Of a DNA stretch of 64,000 nucleotides, positions 16,758 through 25,328 are shown piece by piece. Numbering within the stretch: the first letter of the stretch is position 1; each line of letters starts with the position of its first letter. The position numbers and the translations under genes are program-made. The notes under the pieces are model-generated. The model worked only from the letters and a program-made list of their open reading frames with translations, ran no database searches and had not been told where the DNA came from. Origin of the DNA: Chitinophaga sp. HK235 (lineage in GTDB: Bacteria > Bacteroidota > Bacteroidia > Chitinophagales > Chitinophagaceae); contig NZ_CP073766.1 in the NCBI RefSeq assembly GCF_018255755.1, positions 5,826,501 through 5,890,500 of the forward strand, written 5' to 3'.

Positions 16758-18026
16758 ATGGAGTTACTGGAACGCATACTTGATAACCGTAATGTCCGCC
16801 GTGCCTATGAACGGGTAATGGCGAATAAGGGCAGTGGCGGAGTAGACGGGATCGGGATCGAAGGATTTAAATCCCATTTACAAAAGGTCTGGCCTTCGGT
16901 GAAAGCAAGGATAGAGGAAGGAAACTATCAACCATCTGCAGTAAGGAGAGTTGATATACCTAAGCCATCAGGTGGAACAAGGACATTGGGCATCCCCACC
17001 TTACTGGACAGGTTAATCCAACAGGCTATAGCACAGCAACTGACAATTATCTATGATGAAACGTTCAGCGAAAACAGCTATGGGTTCAGGGCAAAACGAA
17101 ACGCGCATCAGGCATTATTAAAAGCGCGGGACTACGTAAATGCAGGCTACAGTCATGTAGTAGACATTGACATGGCAAAGTTCTTTGACCGTGTGAACCA
17201 CAGCTATCTGATGAATCTGCTGGGTCAGCGAATAAAGGACAGGCGTGTGTTACGTCTGATCCATAGTTACCTGAAAGCAGGAGTTATGATGGATGGGATA
17301 GCAACGGTAAACAGAGAAGGAACTCCGCAGGGAGGCCCTCTAAGCCCGATACTGTCCAACGTACTGTTGGACAAACTGGATAAAGAGCTGGAAATGCGAG
17401 GTCACCGTTTTGTAAGATACGCCGATGATGTGTGCGTGTTCCTGCGGAGCAAACGGAGCGCTGCGCGGGTTCTGGATAGCGTAAGTATGTACATTGAGAA
17501 GGAGCTGAAACTGGAAGTGAACCGGAGTAAGAGCACAGTAACACGGCCCTGGAAGGGAAAGACACTAGGCTATAGCTTCTACCACAAGAAGGGAGAAAAG
17601 GGACTGACGATTGCCCGGAGTAGCATAGCAAGGTACAAGTCCAAAGTCCGTGAAATTACCTCTCGAAGCAAGCCATACGCCATGTACAAGCGTTATGAGC
17701 TGTTGAGGCAATTAAACCGGGGTTGGTCAAACTACTTTAAACTGAACGAAGCAAAGAGCCTGTTCAAAGAACTAGATCAATGGGTTCAGCGGCGGATCAG
17801 GCAATGTCACTGGAAGCAATGGAGGTTACCGAGGACGAAAGTGGCAATGCTTATAAAGTTGGGGACGCCCAACTGGCAGGCATATCAATGGGGTAACACA
17901 AGAAAAGGGTCGTGGCGAATAAGCGGAAGTCCCATATTACAACGCGCTCTGAACAAATCCTTACTAAAACGGGAAGGGTACTTACCCCTTGCTGAGTTAA
18001 GTACCCTTCCAACTGTATTATTCTGA
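16758..18026 (+). CDS. ltrA: Group II intron reverse transcriptase/maturase
   Basis: 422 residues. Reverse transcriptase blocks are clear: KGSGGVDGIGIEGF (RT0/1), GTRTLGIPTLLDRLIQQAI, SYGFRAKRNAHQAL, VVDIDMAKFFDRVNH, EGTPQGGPLSPILSNVLL and the catalytic RYADDVCVF. The maturase X domain follows (YELLRQLNRGWSNYF, then RRIRQCHWKQWRLPRTKVAMLIKLG). The C-terminus ends soon after and has no HNH endonuclease motif. It helps intron splicing and reverse-transcribes the RNA into new sites. The ORF is intact. The N-terminus is short compared with many relatives, so translation may start differently. Confidence 0.96.
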   Translation: MELLERILDNRNVRRAYERVMANKGSGGVDGIGIEGFKSHLQKVWPSVKARIEEGNYQPSAVRRVDIPKPSGGTRTLGIPTLLDRLIQQAIAQQLTIIYDETFSENSYGFRAKRNAHQALLKARDYVNAGYSHVVDIDMAKFFDRVNHSYLMNLLGQRIKDRRVLRLIHSYLKAGVMMDGIATVNREGTPQGGPLSPILSNVLLDKLDKELEMRGHRFVRYADDVCVFLRSKRSAARVLDSVSMYIEKELKLEVNRSKSTVTRPWKGKTLGYSFYHKKGEKGLTIARSSIARYKSKVREITSRSKPYAMYKRYELLRQLNRGWSNYFKLNEAKSLFKELDQWVQRRIRQCHWKQWRLPRTKVAMLIKLGTPNWQAYQWGNTRKGSWRISGSPILQRALNKSLLKREGYLPLAELSTLPTVLF

Positions 18027-18028
18027 TG

Positions 18029-18062
18029 GGCCGCCGTATACGGGACCGTACGTACGGTGGCT
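18029..18062 (+). ncRNA. Group II intron domain V
   Basis: Three bases after the maturase stop. Lower stem GGCCGCCGTA / TACGGTGGCT (10 bp with two G-T pairs), 2-nt bulge CG on the 3' side, upper stem TACG / CGTA and loop GGAC: exactly 34 nt, the standard size and bulge position of the catalytic domain V. Confidence 0.85.
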
Positions 18063-18113
18063 GGAGGGGACGGTGTAGGAATTAATCCTACACCTCCTAC
18101 TCAATTATACTGA

Positions 18114-19610
18114 TTAGTTAGCGTAACCCGGGTTTTGGTCGCAAAGTCTGTTGGACTCTCTTTCCGCCTGTGGGATAGGCCACAGCCAGCGGTAGTTGTC
18201 GGCTTTGATTTCGCCAATGGCATTTTCAGCAGCCTGATAGTCTCCTTCTTTGCTTCTGGTGAAGCCGAGGCCCCAGCGTTTCAGGTCGAAGAAACGGTGA
18301 CCTTCGAAGGCCAGTTCTTTTCTTCTCTCTTCTCTGATCTGGTTCAGCAGTGTAACGTCGTCGTAAGCATCCACGATGGTTACATCATATCCGGGGATAC
18401 GGGCAACGCGTAATGCTTTGAGCAGTGTTTTGGAAACAGCTTTATCAATATAATAAGCAGCTTCCATTTTGTTCAATGCCACTTCTGCATAACGGAACAG
18501 TTTAGGAGCATTGGATTTTTCCTGCCAGGAAGCGTAAGCCGGGTTACCAGGATATTTGTTGATAACGTAGATAGAGTCTTTTTTATAGCTCCGAACGCTG
18601 TCTTTTCTGAAGTAGATAGCACGGCGAAGGTCTGTCATATCGAAGGACTCAGCAAAAGCCTTAGGCGCCACGAAATCAGGATTAGGTTTCTGACGGCTTA
18701 CGTCGTCATTGATGAGCCATTGTCCGATGGAGTAGTTTTTGGCTTCGTTGATTTCAGTGATAGCTGGTTTGAAGATGATTTCTTTGGTGCTGGCATCATC
18801 TCTCCATAATTTCAGCAGGTTAGCTGCAGTATTTTCATAACCGAAAGTAGCTACGGTCATGATTTTATCAGCAGCAGCGATGGACAGGTCCCATTTCTGG
18901 AAATACAGGTACACCCTGGATTGCAGCGCAGCGATGAAGTATTTGTTCACTCTGGTCTGAGAGCTTGCGTTGTCGTCTCCGATAGCTGCAGCCGCTTCAT
19001 TGAGGTCTTTTACGATCTGATCGTAAGTTTCCTGCACGGTTTTACGTTTGTGCTGGATCTCAGTGGTAGGTGCAGTTACAAAGGGCAGGCCCAGCTGATC
19101 TTTCAGATCGAATTTGCAATACATACGTACCAGGTCGAACATGAACATCGCTCTGAGGGCCTGTGCATGGGCTTTGAAAACTTTTTTCTTGGTCCCTACT
19201 GATTCCGCATTTTCACCGGACAGTACTGGTACTTTATCGATATTGGCGAGAAACACGTTGGCACGGTGGATAGCCGGATAAGCAACTGCCCAGAAGTTCA
19301 GCGTTTCGTAAGTGCCGGAGTGAATGGTCCAGCGATGAATGTCGCTGTACACGTTGTTGGCCCAGGCGCTGAGAAGCATATTGTCTGCCTGAAGATCAGG
19401 TATTACCACATAGTTGCGACCATAATAGTCTGACTTGTAAAAGGTGCTGTAGATACCAGTCAGGCCAATTTCAGCACCGGTAATGCTGGTATATACTTCC
19501 TCAGTGGCAACACTGGTGGTGGGGAGTTGGTCCAGTTTTTTATTGCAGGCGGAAACAAATAGTGTTGCTCCCAGCACCGCAGTAAGAAATATTCTTTTAT
19601 TGATAGTCAT
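18114..19610 (-). CDS. SusD/RagB family glycan-binding lipoprotein
   Basis: 498 residues with lipobox FVSAC (residues ~18-22) and the SusD start KKLDQLPTTSVATEEVYTSITGAEIGLTGIYS. The typical SusD C-terminus is present: LLNQIREERRKELAFEGHRFFDLKRWG and NYRWLWPIPQAERESNRLCDQNPGY. It captures glycan at the cell surface and hands it to the SusC channel encoded 30 bp upstream. No glycoside hydrolase or regulator gene lies beside this pair, so the substrate cannot be guessed. The group II intron ends 9 bp beyond the stop. Confidence 0.95.
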   Translation of the reverse strand: MTINKRIFLTAVLGATLFVSACNKKLDQLPTTSVATEEVYTSITGAEIGLTGIYSTFYKSDYYGRNYVVIPDLQADNMLLSAWANNVYSDIHRWTIHSGTYETLNFWAVAYPAIHRANVFLANIDKVPVLSGENAESVGTKKKVFKAHAQALRAMFMFDLVRMYCKFDLKDQLGLPFVTAPTTEIQHKRKTVQETYDQIVKDLNEAAAAIGDDNASSQTRVNKYFIAALQSRVYLYFQKWDLSIAAADKIMTVATFGYENTAANLLKLWRDDASTKEIIFKPAITEINEAKNYSIGQWLINDDVSRQKPNPDFVAPKAFAESFDMTDLRRAIYFRKDSVRSYKKDSIYVINKYPGNPAYASWQEKSNAPKLFRYAEVALNKMEAAYYIDKAVSKTLLKALRVARIPGYDVTIVDAYDDVTLLNQIREERRKELAFEGHRFFDLKRWGLGFTRSKEGDYQAAENAIGEIKADNYRWLWPIPQAERESNRLCDQNPGYAN

Positions 19611-19640
19611 ATTTTCTGTTTTAGGATGTTCGGTAATCTT

Positions 19641-22568
19641 TTAGAAAGTCAGATCTAAACCAATGGTATAGGAACGGGAAACAGGATATATACCCAGCTC
19701 AAGGTTGTTGAAGTATTCCGGATCATAACCTTTCCACTGAGTGAAAGTGAGTAGGTTGTTGGCACGGGCGTAGACTCTTGCAGTACGGAATACTTTAGTC
19801 TGGCTGAGCAGGTTCTTAGGCAGATTGTAGTAAAGGGTGATGTCTCTTAATCTCAGGAAGGACGCGTTTTCCACATATCTGTCATCGAAGGCAGTAGAAG
19901 AACCATATTTAGGATATTTGGCAATATCGCCTGGTTTTTTCCACATGTTCTCATAGAGGTCGGCAACGCGGTTGGTGTTGAACCAGGAATCGTTGTTCCA
20001 TACCAGCCATGCCTGGGTGTTGTTAACCATGTATTTGTCAAGCATGAAGTTCCACTGCATGAACAGACCGAGACCTTTATAGTTCAGGTCGAAGGTAGCG
20101 CCACCGTAGTAAGGAGCGTACATGTTTTTACCTTCCAGGATAGCTGCATCACCACCATCGAAGTTGAAGGTTTCGTTACCGTTCTTGTCCAGCCAGATTT
20201 CACGGCCATCTTCCGGATTTACTCTGGAGAAGCGGTTGTATTTAAACTGACCACGGGGATAACCTACTTTTACGAGGATACCGGTACCAGTGCCCAGCAG
20301 TTCGTCTCTGAAGCCGTACAGCTCTGTAACGCGGTTTCTGTTGTAGGTGAAGTTACCACCAATGTTCAGGTTGAGGTCTTTAGAACGGATCACGTCTGAT
20401 TTGAAGGTGAACTCTATACCATTGTTCTGCATTTTACCCATGTTGGCTTTGATAGAGCTAAAGCCGGTGAGGTAAGAAACAGGAACATCCAGTACCATGT
20501 CATAAGTGAGTTCGCGGTAGTAGTCAATAGTAAAGTTCACACGGTTGTTAACCAGTCCGAGGTCCAGGCCAACGTTGAACTTACGTTTCTTTTCCCAGCC
20601 CAGGTTGGGGTTAGCAGCCTGTGTAGGTACCACACCAGCTTTGCTTTCGTAGTTGGATTTGGAGTTGATGCTATAGGAAGGATAGAATCCGATATCATCA
20701 TTACCGGTCAGACCAACGCTGGAACGTAAGCGGAGATCGCTGATCAGATCAGAGTTCTTCAGGAATTCTTCGCTTTTAGCATTCCACAGCACACCGACAG
20801 CCCAGAAAGTACCCCATTTGTTGTTAGCACCGAATTTGGAAGATCCGTCGCGACGGGCAGAGAGGTCTAAGAAATAGCGTTCTTTATAACCATAGTTCAC
20901 AGAACCCAGCATAGAGAACATGCGGTACTTGCTCAAACTTCCACCGGCGCTGGTGGTTGCAGTCATGGCACCAAATTCATACAGGGTAGGGAATGCGGTG
21001 TTACGTGCAGTAACAGAGAAGTCATAATCGGTGAGTGCATTGTACTCTGTACCTACTACTGCGTTGATAGAGTGATCTTTGAATGTTTTGCGGTAGTTGA
21101 GCGTGTTGGTCCAGATAGCATTTGACCAGCGGGAGAAACGTCTGTAGGCGTTGCCATTGTCGGTAGCGGCTAACTCAGGAGCAGTCCAGCTTTTAGTAAC
21201 ATAGTCAGAGAGATTCATACCAACGCGGCTGGTGAATTTCAGTTCTTTGGTGATGGTTGCTTCTGTATAAGCGTTACCCATGAGTTTCAGGTGATCGTTG
21301 GTGTTGCCCAGCAAACCCTGGCTGCGGGACCAAAGCTGGCTTCTTGCGCCATTGTATGCCTGGTACTGCAGGAATTTTCTCCAGGAGCCATCATCATTTT
21401 TGAGGTTTTCGTATGGCATCAGCATGTAGGCCAGCATGCCCGGGTTGCTCAGGGAGTTACGGGTTTCGTTGGGCGTGGTTTCGTCCATGTAGGCTACATA
21501 CAAAGACACTCCTGATTTTAACCATTTAGTGGTTTGGTTATCGACGCTCAGACGGCTGGAGTAACGTTTGAATTTATTATCAAAGTAAATACCATCCATC
21601 GCGAAATATTCCCCATTGAAATAAATGGTTGTCACATCGTTGCCGCTGCGTACAGATAAATCATGAGATTGAGTCTGTGAAGGTTTAAAAACCACTTCTG
21701 ACTGGTTGAAGTCATTTTTCAGCAGTTCAGGAATGGCAGGATCATCTGCTTTCCTTTTACCGACGAAGACTTCATAATCCAGGCGGTCTTTGGTGTTCAT
21801 CATTTTGAACTTGTTGCGGTTGATGTCGGAATAGCCGTAAAAACCGCGGTAGTCGATCTGCGGACGTGTATTTTGAGTGCCCTTTTTCATGGTGATCAGG
21901 ATCACACCGTTAGCACCGCGGGAACCATAGATGGAAGTAGCAGAAGCGTCTTTCAGTACGTTGATCGTCTCTATGTCTGTGGGATTGATGAGAGAGAAGT
22001 CACTGCCGCTTACCGGCTGACCGTCTACAATGTAGAGCGGTGCAGTACCGGAGTTGATGGAACCCACACCTCTCATCAGGATCACAGGAGCTGCGCCCGG
22101 ACGGCCACCGTTGGCCATTACATACATACCGGCAGTCTGTCCCTGCAGGTTGTGCATGAAGTTGCCGGCAGGCCTTGATTCTACCTGCTTGCCATCTACT
22201 GTAGTGATAGCACCAGTGATAGATCCTTTTCTTTTGGGAAGGTAACCGGTGCTGATTTCCACCTGGTTCAGGTTTTTCATGTCCGGAGCCAGTTGAACGA
22301 TAACAGTAGACTTTTCTCCAATAGCCATATGCATGGTTTCAAATCCAACAAAACTGAAAACCAGTGTAGCTTTACCTGATACATTGATTTTAAAAGTTCC
22401 GTCCGGACTGGTAGTGGCGCCGGTGTTAGTTCCTTTAACGGCCACTGTTACGCCTGGTAATGCAGAACCGTCACGGGCGTCGGTTACTTTACCAGTAACC
22501 TGACGTTGCTGTGCAAACAACTGCACACACGTAAGGACTAATAAAAGAAATAGTAGTGTTTTCTTCAT
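19641..22568 (-). CDS. SusC/RagA family TonB-linked outer membrane protein
   Basis: 975 residues from MKKTLLFLLLVLTCVQLFAQ (start at 22568; the upstream extension lacks a signal). A carboxypeptidase-regulatory-like domain (VTGKVTDARDGSALPGVTVAVKGT) precedes a plug domain with GVGSINSGTAPLYIVDGQPV and INPTDIETINVLKDASATSIYGSRGANGVILITMKKG. A 22-strand barrel ending SYTIGLDLTF follows. There is no STN domain, so it does not look like a signal transducer. It forms a TonB-driven importer with the SusD encoded downstream. Confidence 0.97.
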   Translation of the reverse strand: MKKTLLFLLLVLTCVQLFAQQRQVTGKVTDARDGSALPGVTVAVKGTNTGATTSPDGTFKINVSGKATLVFSFVGFETMHMAIGEKSTVIVQLAPDMKNLNQVEISTGYLPKRKGSITGAITTVDGKQVESRPAGNFMHNLQGQTAGMYVMANGGRPGAAPVILMRGVGSINSGTAPLYIVDGQPVSGSDFSLINPTDIETINVLKDASATSIYGSRGANGVILITMKKGTQNTRPQIDYRGFYGYSDINRNKFKMMNTKDRLDYEVFVGKRKADDPAIPELLKNDFNQSEVVFKPSQTQSHDLSVRSGNDVTTIYFNGEYFAMDGIYFDNKFKRYSSRLSVDNQTTKWLKSGVSLYVAYMDETTPNETRNSLSNPGMLAYMLMPYENLKNDDGSWRKFLQYQAYNGARSQLWSRSQGLLGNTNDHLKLMGNAYTEATITKELKFTSRVGMNLSDYVTKSWTAPELAATDNGNAYRRFSRWSNAIWTNTLNYRKTFKDHSINAVVGTEYNALTDYDFSVTARNTAFPTLYEFGAMTATTSAGGSLSKYRMFSMLGSVNYGYKERYFLDLSARRDGSSKFGANNKWGTFWAVGVLWNAKSEEFLKNSDLISDLRLRSSVGLTGNDDIGFYPSYSINSKSNYESKAGVVPTQAANPNLGWEKKRKFNVGLDLGLVNNRVNFTIDYYRELTYDMVLDVPVSYLTGFSSIKANMGKMQNNGIEFTFKSDVIRSKDLNLNIGGNFTYNRNRVTELYGFRDELLGTGTGILVKVGYPRGQFKYNRFSRVNPEDGREIWLDKNGNETFNFDGGDAAILEGKNMYAPYYGGATFDLNYKGLGLFMQWNFMLDKYMVNNTQAWLVWNNDSWFNTNRVADLYENMWKKPGDIAKYPKYGSSTAFDDRYVENASFLRLRDITLYYNLPKNLLSQTKVFRTARVYARANNLLTFTQWKGYDPEYFNNLELGIYPVSRSYTIGLDLTF

Positions 22569-23741
22569 AATCGCTCGATTTAGATTAATGATTGTTAAGA
22601 AAAATGCAGACAAAAAGTACTCTCCCGATAAGTCCGGACGCTAATACGGGCCTATCAGTAAAGGCAAAAATGCTCAATACATTAAATGCTCAGTTATAAA
22701 TTCATATAGTCGTTGGCGTTATATCATACGCGTTGCTCTATTAGATTTAGATTGTGTGTTAATAAATGTCCGGGAATCATGCAAAAACCAGTAGTATATG
22801 CTCCATAAAGGCAAGGGAATTCCCATTACAATACTGAACATCTGATTATCCGGTATTGAGGTGCAAAACCATGCTACACTGCTTCTAGCAAACAGCATAG
22901 CTTTATTTTTTATTTAGTTGATAAGTGCTTTGTTTTTTGTTGACAGTTGATTACTTAAAATATAGGCATCTACGGTTTAGATTGATTGCTGGTTGATTTT
23001 TAAACTGCTTCGTAACTGTAAATAAACAGCTTCAAAACAAAAATAAAAAGTTATCGACAGAAAAAGAAGTAAAAATTTTAAAAAAATATTAACACTTTCC
23101 GCATTTTGATAATATCATGACAGTAATAGGTGTTGCAGTAACAATTGTTAGCATGGATGGTATTGTCATACATGGCTTCGCAGGTGACCGGGCATATATC
23201 TCCCAAAGGCTTCAGATGGACTTGTTCGACCACTACCAGTTTAAGTTAAAGGTCCCGTTCAGAAATAACCAGCATGATTACACGAAATATCCGAAGAAAA
23301 ACAGGTCTTCTCTACTTAGTTCATCAATTTCAAAAACGGGCCCCAAATTTCAAAGATCAAACACACTTTGGCTTTTTAATAGCACAGCGCATTATGTTTT
23401 AATAGAGATCATTTTGAAGTTGGTTATTTTATTTTTAGATTGGTGTTGTACTATCTATGTAAGTAAAGATTGTTTAAAACCGATTCAATAGATACATTAT
23501 GTAAGCCTATAGACCTTGAATGTTCCCAAGTACCGTATTTTTCATTAACTATTTTCCACGACCATTTATGAAACTATTTGTTGACATGCAGCAATTTTTA
23601 ATTAGACTATTAGAGTCCAGGACCAATGGGCAGAAGCTGCCTGGTTATTGGCAGACCTGTTAGAGGTTTAAGATTTTCCGCACCACGTTAAAAAAAGATA
23701 ATCCTATTAGTGTTAGTTCGCTATTTGCAAAAAAAGGAATA
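22569..23741. other. 1.17-kb AT-rich non-coding stretch with gene debris
   Basis: Between the susC start and the thioredoxin-like gene. The half next to susC should contain its promoter, but I found no clear TTG/TAnnTTTG pair. At 23150-23184 there is an exact 35-bp copy of part of the alpha-2-macroglobulin gene. A 124-codon frame (23117-23491) crosses that copy and looks non-coding. A 31-codon frame at 23568-23663 (MKLFVDMQQFLIRLLESR start) may be a fragment of a lost gene. No intact gene is supported. Confidence 0.6.
23150..23184 (+). repeat. 35-bp direct repeat, copy A
   Basis: Identical over 35 bp to 25365-25399. The sequence starts AGCATGGATGGTATTGTC and ends GGCTTCGCAGG. This copy lies in non-coding DNA. 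Confidence 0.95.
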
Positions 23742-25241
23742 ATGAAAAATAAACTAAGATATGCGGCGTATGCAATTTTATTGCTGGTAATCTGTTCCAC
23801 TAGGCAGTTGGAGGCCCAGATGCCTGTTCGGAAAGGTCCTGCATCCGCCGACGAGATTAAAAAAGCCCAGGCGGTGGTTGAAGGCAACCCCGACAGCCTG
23901 AAAGCACATAAAACTTATATATATGCGATGGGCTTAAATAATCCACTGCTTATACCCCAGTATAGAGCATGGATGAAAAAATATCCGGAAAATGTGAATG
24001 TTCCGCTGGCCATTGGTACAGCCTACTATAATGCCGAGATGCCGCAAGCAAAGGAATTCTTGCTAAAAGCTGCCACCATGGATACTCAAAACGCAAAGGT
24101 ATGGTTTATGCTTTCGTCAGACGCATACATGAGGGGGCAAACCGATTTGTCTACTGAATATCTGAAAAAAGCAACGCTTATCGATCCTTCAGATGCCGGT
24201 TACGCATTCGCCTATCTAAAGTCTTTTGAGAATAGTGATCCGAATGGTTATAGGCAGAAAGTTTTTGATTTTTTAAAGCGTTTTCCAATAAGTGACCGTG
24301 GTGCCCAGGCCTTATATTCGCTAGCTACACGCGCCAATCCCGATGATAAGGTTAACTATTTCGAAGAACTTCGCAGATTATATCCCCCACAAAAATTTAG
24401 CTGGTCAGCATCCGGGATGATTGAATTAGCTGATATTTATCTGCAATCAAATCCGGAAAAGGCCCTGTCATTAATTAATGAAATGGGGGAAGTAAACGAT
24501 TGGAAGATCAGGAAACAGGTAGCAACATCATTAATACAGATTGATGAATTGGAGGAAAAACAAAACTATAAAGAAGCCATTTGTAAACTTGGCCAGGTGA
24601 AACTTCCGGGGTTTAATTACATCGATGACTTTATAGCATTGAAGAAATCTTCTTTGTTGGAAAAAGCCGGTGAGTTCACAGCAGCTTATGACAGTCTGGC
24701 TGTAAAGTTCGCAAAACTACCCACTGATCAGCTTTACACAGCACTCTGGTTGTATGGAAGGAAAATAGGTAAGGATAAGGAGCAGGTTGACAAAGATATT
24801 GAAACGATCAGGAACAACACAGCTGTTCCTGCTTATCCGTTTGATCTGGACCTTTATACCAGTAATGGCAAGTTAAATTTGAATGACCTAAAGGGAAAGG
24901 TGGTATTGCTTACTTTCTGGTTCCCGGGCTGTGGTCCCTGCAAAGCCGAATTCCCGCACTTTCAGGCTGTGATCGACAGATTTAAAGGGGAACAGGTGGC
25001 ATATGTAGGGATCAATGTGTCTCCTGAGCAAGACCCCTATGTTATCCCCCTTATGAAGAACAGCAAATATTCATTTATCCCATTACGGGGTACCTCGGCC
25101 TTTGCCGAAAAATACTATGGTGTAAATGGAGAGCCTGAAAATTTTGTGATCGACAAAGAGGGGAAAATTATTTTCAGAAAATTTCGTACCGATCATACCA
25201 ATCACCGTACACTGGAATTAATGATATCTTCACTATTGTAA
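23742..25241 (+). CDS. Exported TlpA/thioredoxin-like protein with TPR-type N-terminal region
   Basis: 499 residues. A signal peptide (YAAYAILLLVICSTRQLEAQ) is followed by about 320 residues of helical TPR-like repeats (PLAIGTAYYNAEMPQAKEFL, then DLSTEYLKKATLIDPSDAGY). The C-terminal thioredoxin domain (from residue ~365) has LLTFWFPGCGPCKAEFPHF with the redox CGPC, and GVNGEPENFVIDKEGKIIF, the TlpA-type cis-loop and strand. It would reduce or move disulfides in the periplasm. The gene is more AT-rich than its neighbours and lies in the putative insertion; a bidirectional terminator follows. Confidence 0.88.
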   Translation: MKNKLRYAAYAILLLVICSTRQLEAQMPVRKGPASADEIKKAQAVVEGNPDSLKAHKTYIYAMGLNNPLLIPQYRAWMKKYPENVNVPLAIGTAYYNAEMPQAKEFLLKAATMDTQNAKVWFMLSSDAYMRGQTDLSTEYLKKATLIDPSDAGYAFAYLKSFENSDPNGYRQKVFDFLKRFPISDRGAQALYSLATRANPDDKVNYFEELRRLYPPQKFSWSASGMIELADIYLQSNPEKALSLINEMGEVNDWKIRKQVATSLIQIDELEEKQNYKEAICKLGQVKLPGFNYIDDFIALKKSSLLEKAGEFTAAYDSLAVKFAKLPTDQLYTALWLYGRKIGKDKEQVDKDIETIRNNTAVPAYPFDLDLYTSNGKLNLNDLKGKVVLLTFWFPGCGPCKAEFPHFQAVIDRFKGEQVAYVGINVSPEQDPYVIPLMKNSKYSFIPLRGTSAFAEKYYGVNGEPENFVIDKEGKIIFRKFRTDHTNHRTLELMISSLL

Positions 25242-25276
25242 AAGGCTGGTGGAACCCAGTTTACTCAGGTGAAATA

Positions 25277-25308
25277 AAAAAGCCGTTCCGAACCCGGAAC
25301 GGCTTTTT
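25277..25308. terminator. Bidirectional terminator between the TlpA-like and A2M genes
   Basis: Stem GCCGTTCCG / CGGAACGGC, loop AACC, with A5 and T5 runs extending the stem. It serves the plus-strand gene ending at 25241 and the minus-strand gene ending at 25329. Confidence 0.92.
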
Positions 25309-25328
25309 ATAGATAGATGATTACTGTT

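Larger units (their letters stand above)
16169..18105 (+). mobile_element. Group II intron, class C-like, inserted just after a terminator
   Basis: The element starts with GTGCG at 16169, the group II 5' consensus. About 590 nt of structured RNA sequence (domains I-III and the upstream part of IV) come before a 422-residue maturase. After the maturase come a 34-nt domain V (18029-18062) and a domain VI-like stem (GGTGTAGG / CCTACACC). The total of about 1.94 kb, a maturase without an obvious endonuclease domain, and insertion directly behind a terminator hairpin all fit class C introns. The 3' end near 18105 is an estimate. It ends 9 bp before the SusD stop codon on the other strand. Confidence 0.92.

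Noticed and set aside
23117..23491. A 124-codon open frame upstream of the TlpA-like gene
   Set aside because: It starts across the 35-bp fragment copied from the A2M gene, read in antisense, and the rest is low in coding signal with no RBS. I treat it as debris.
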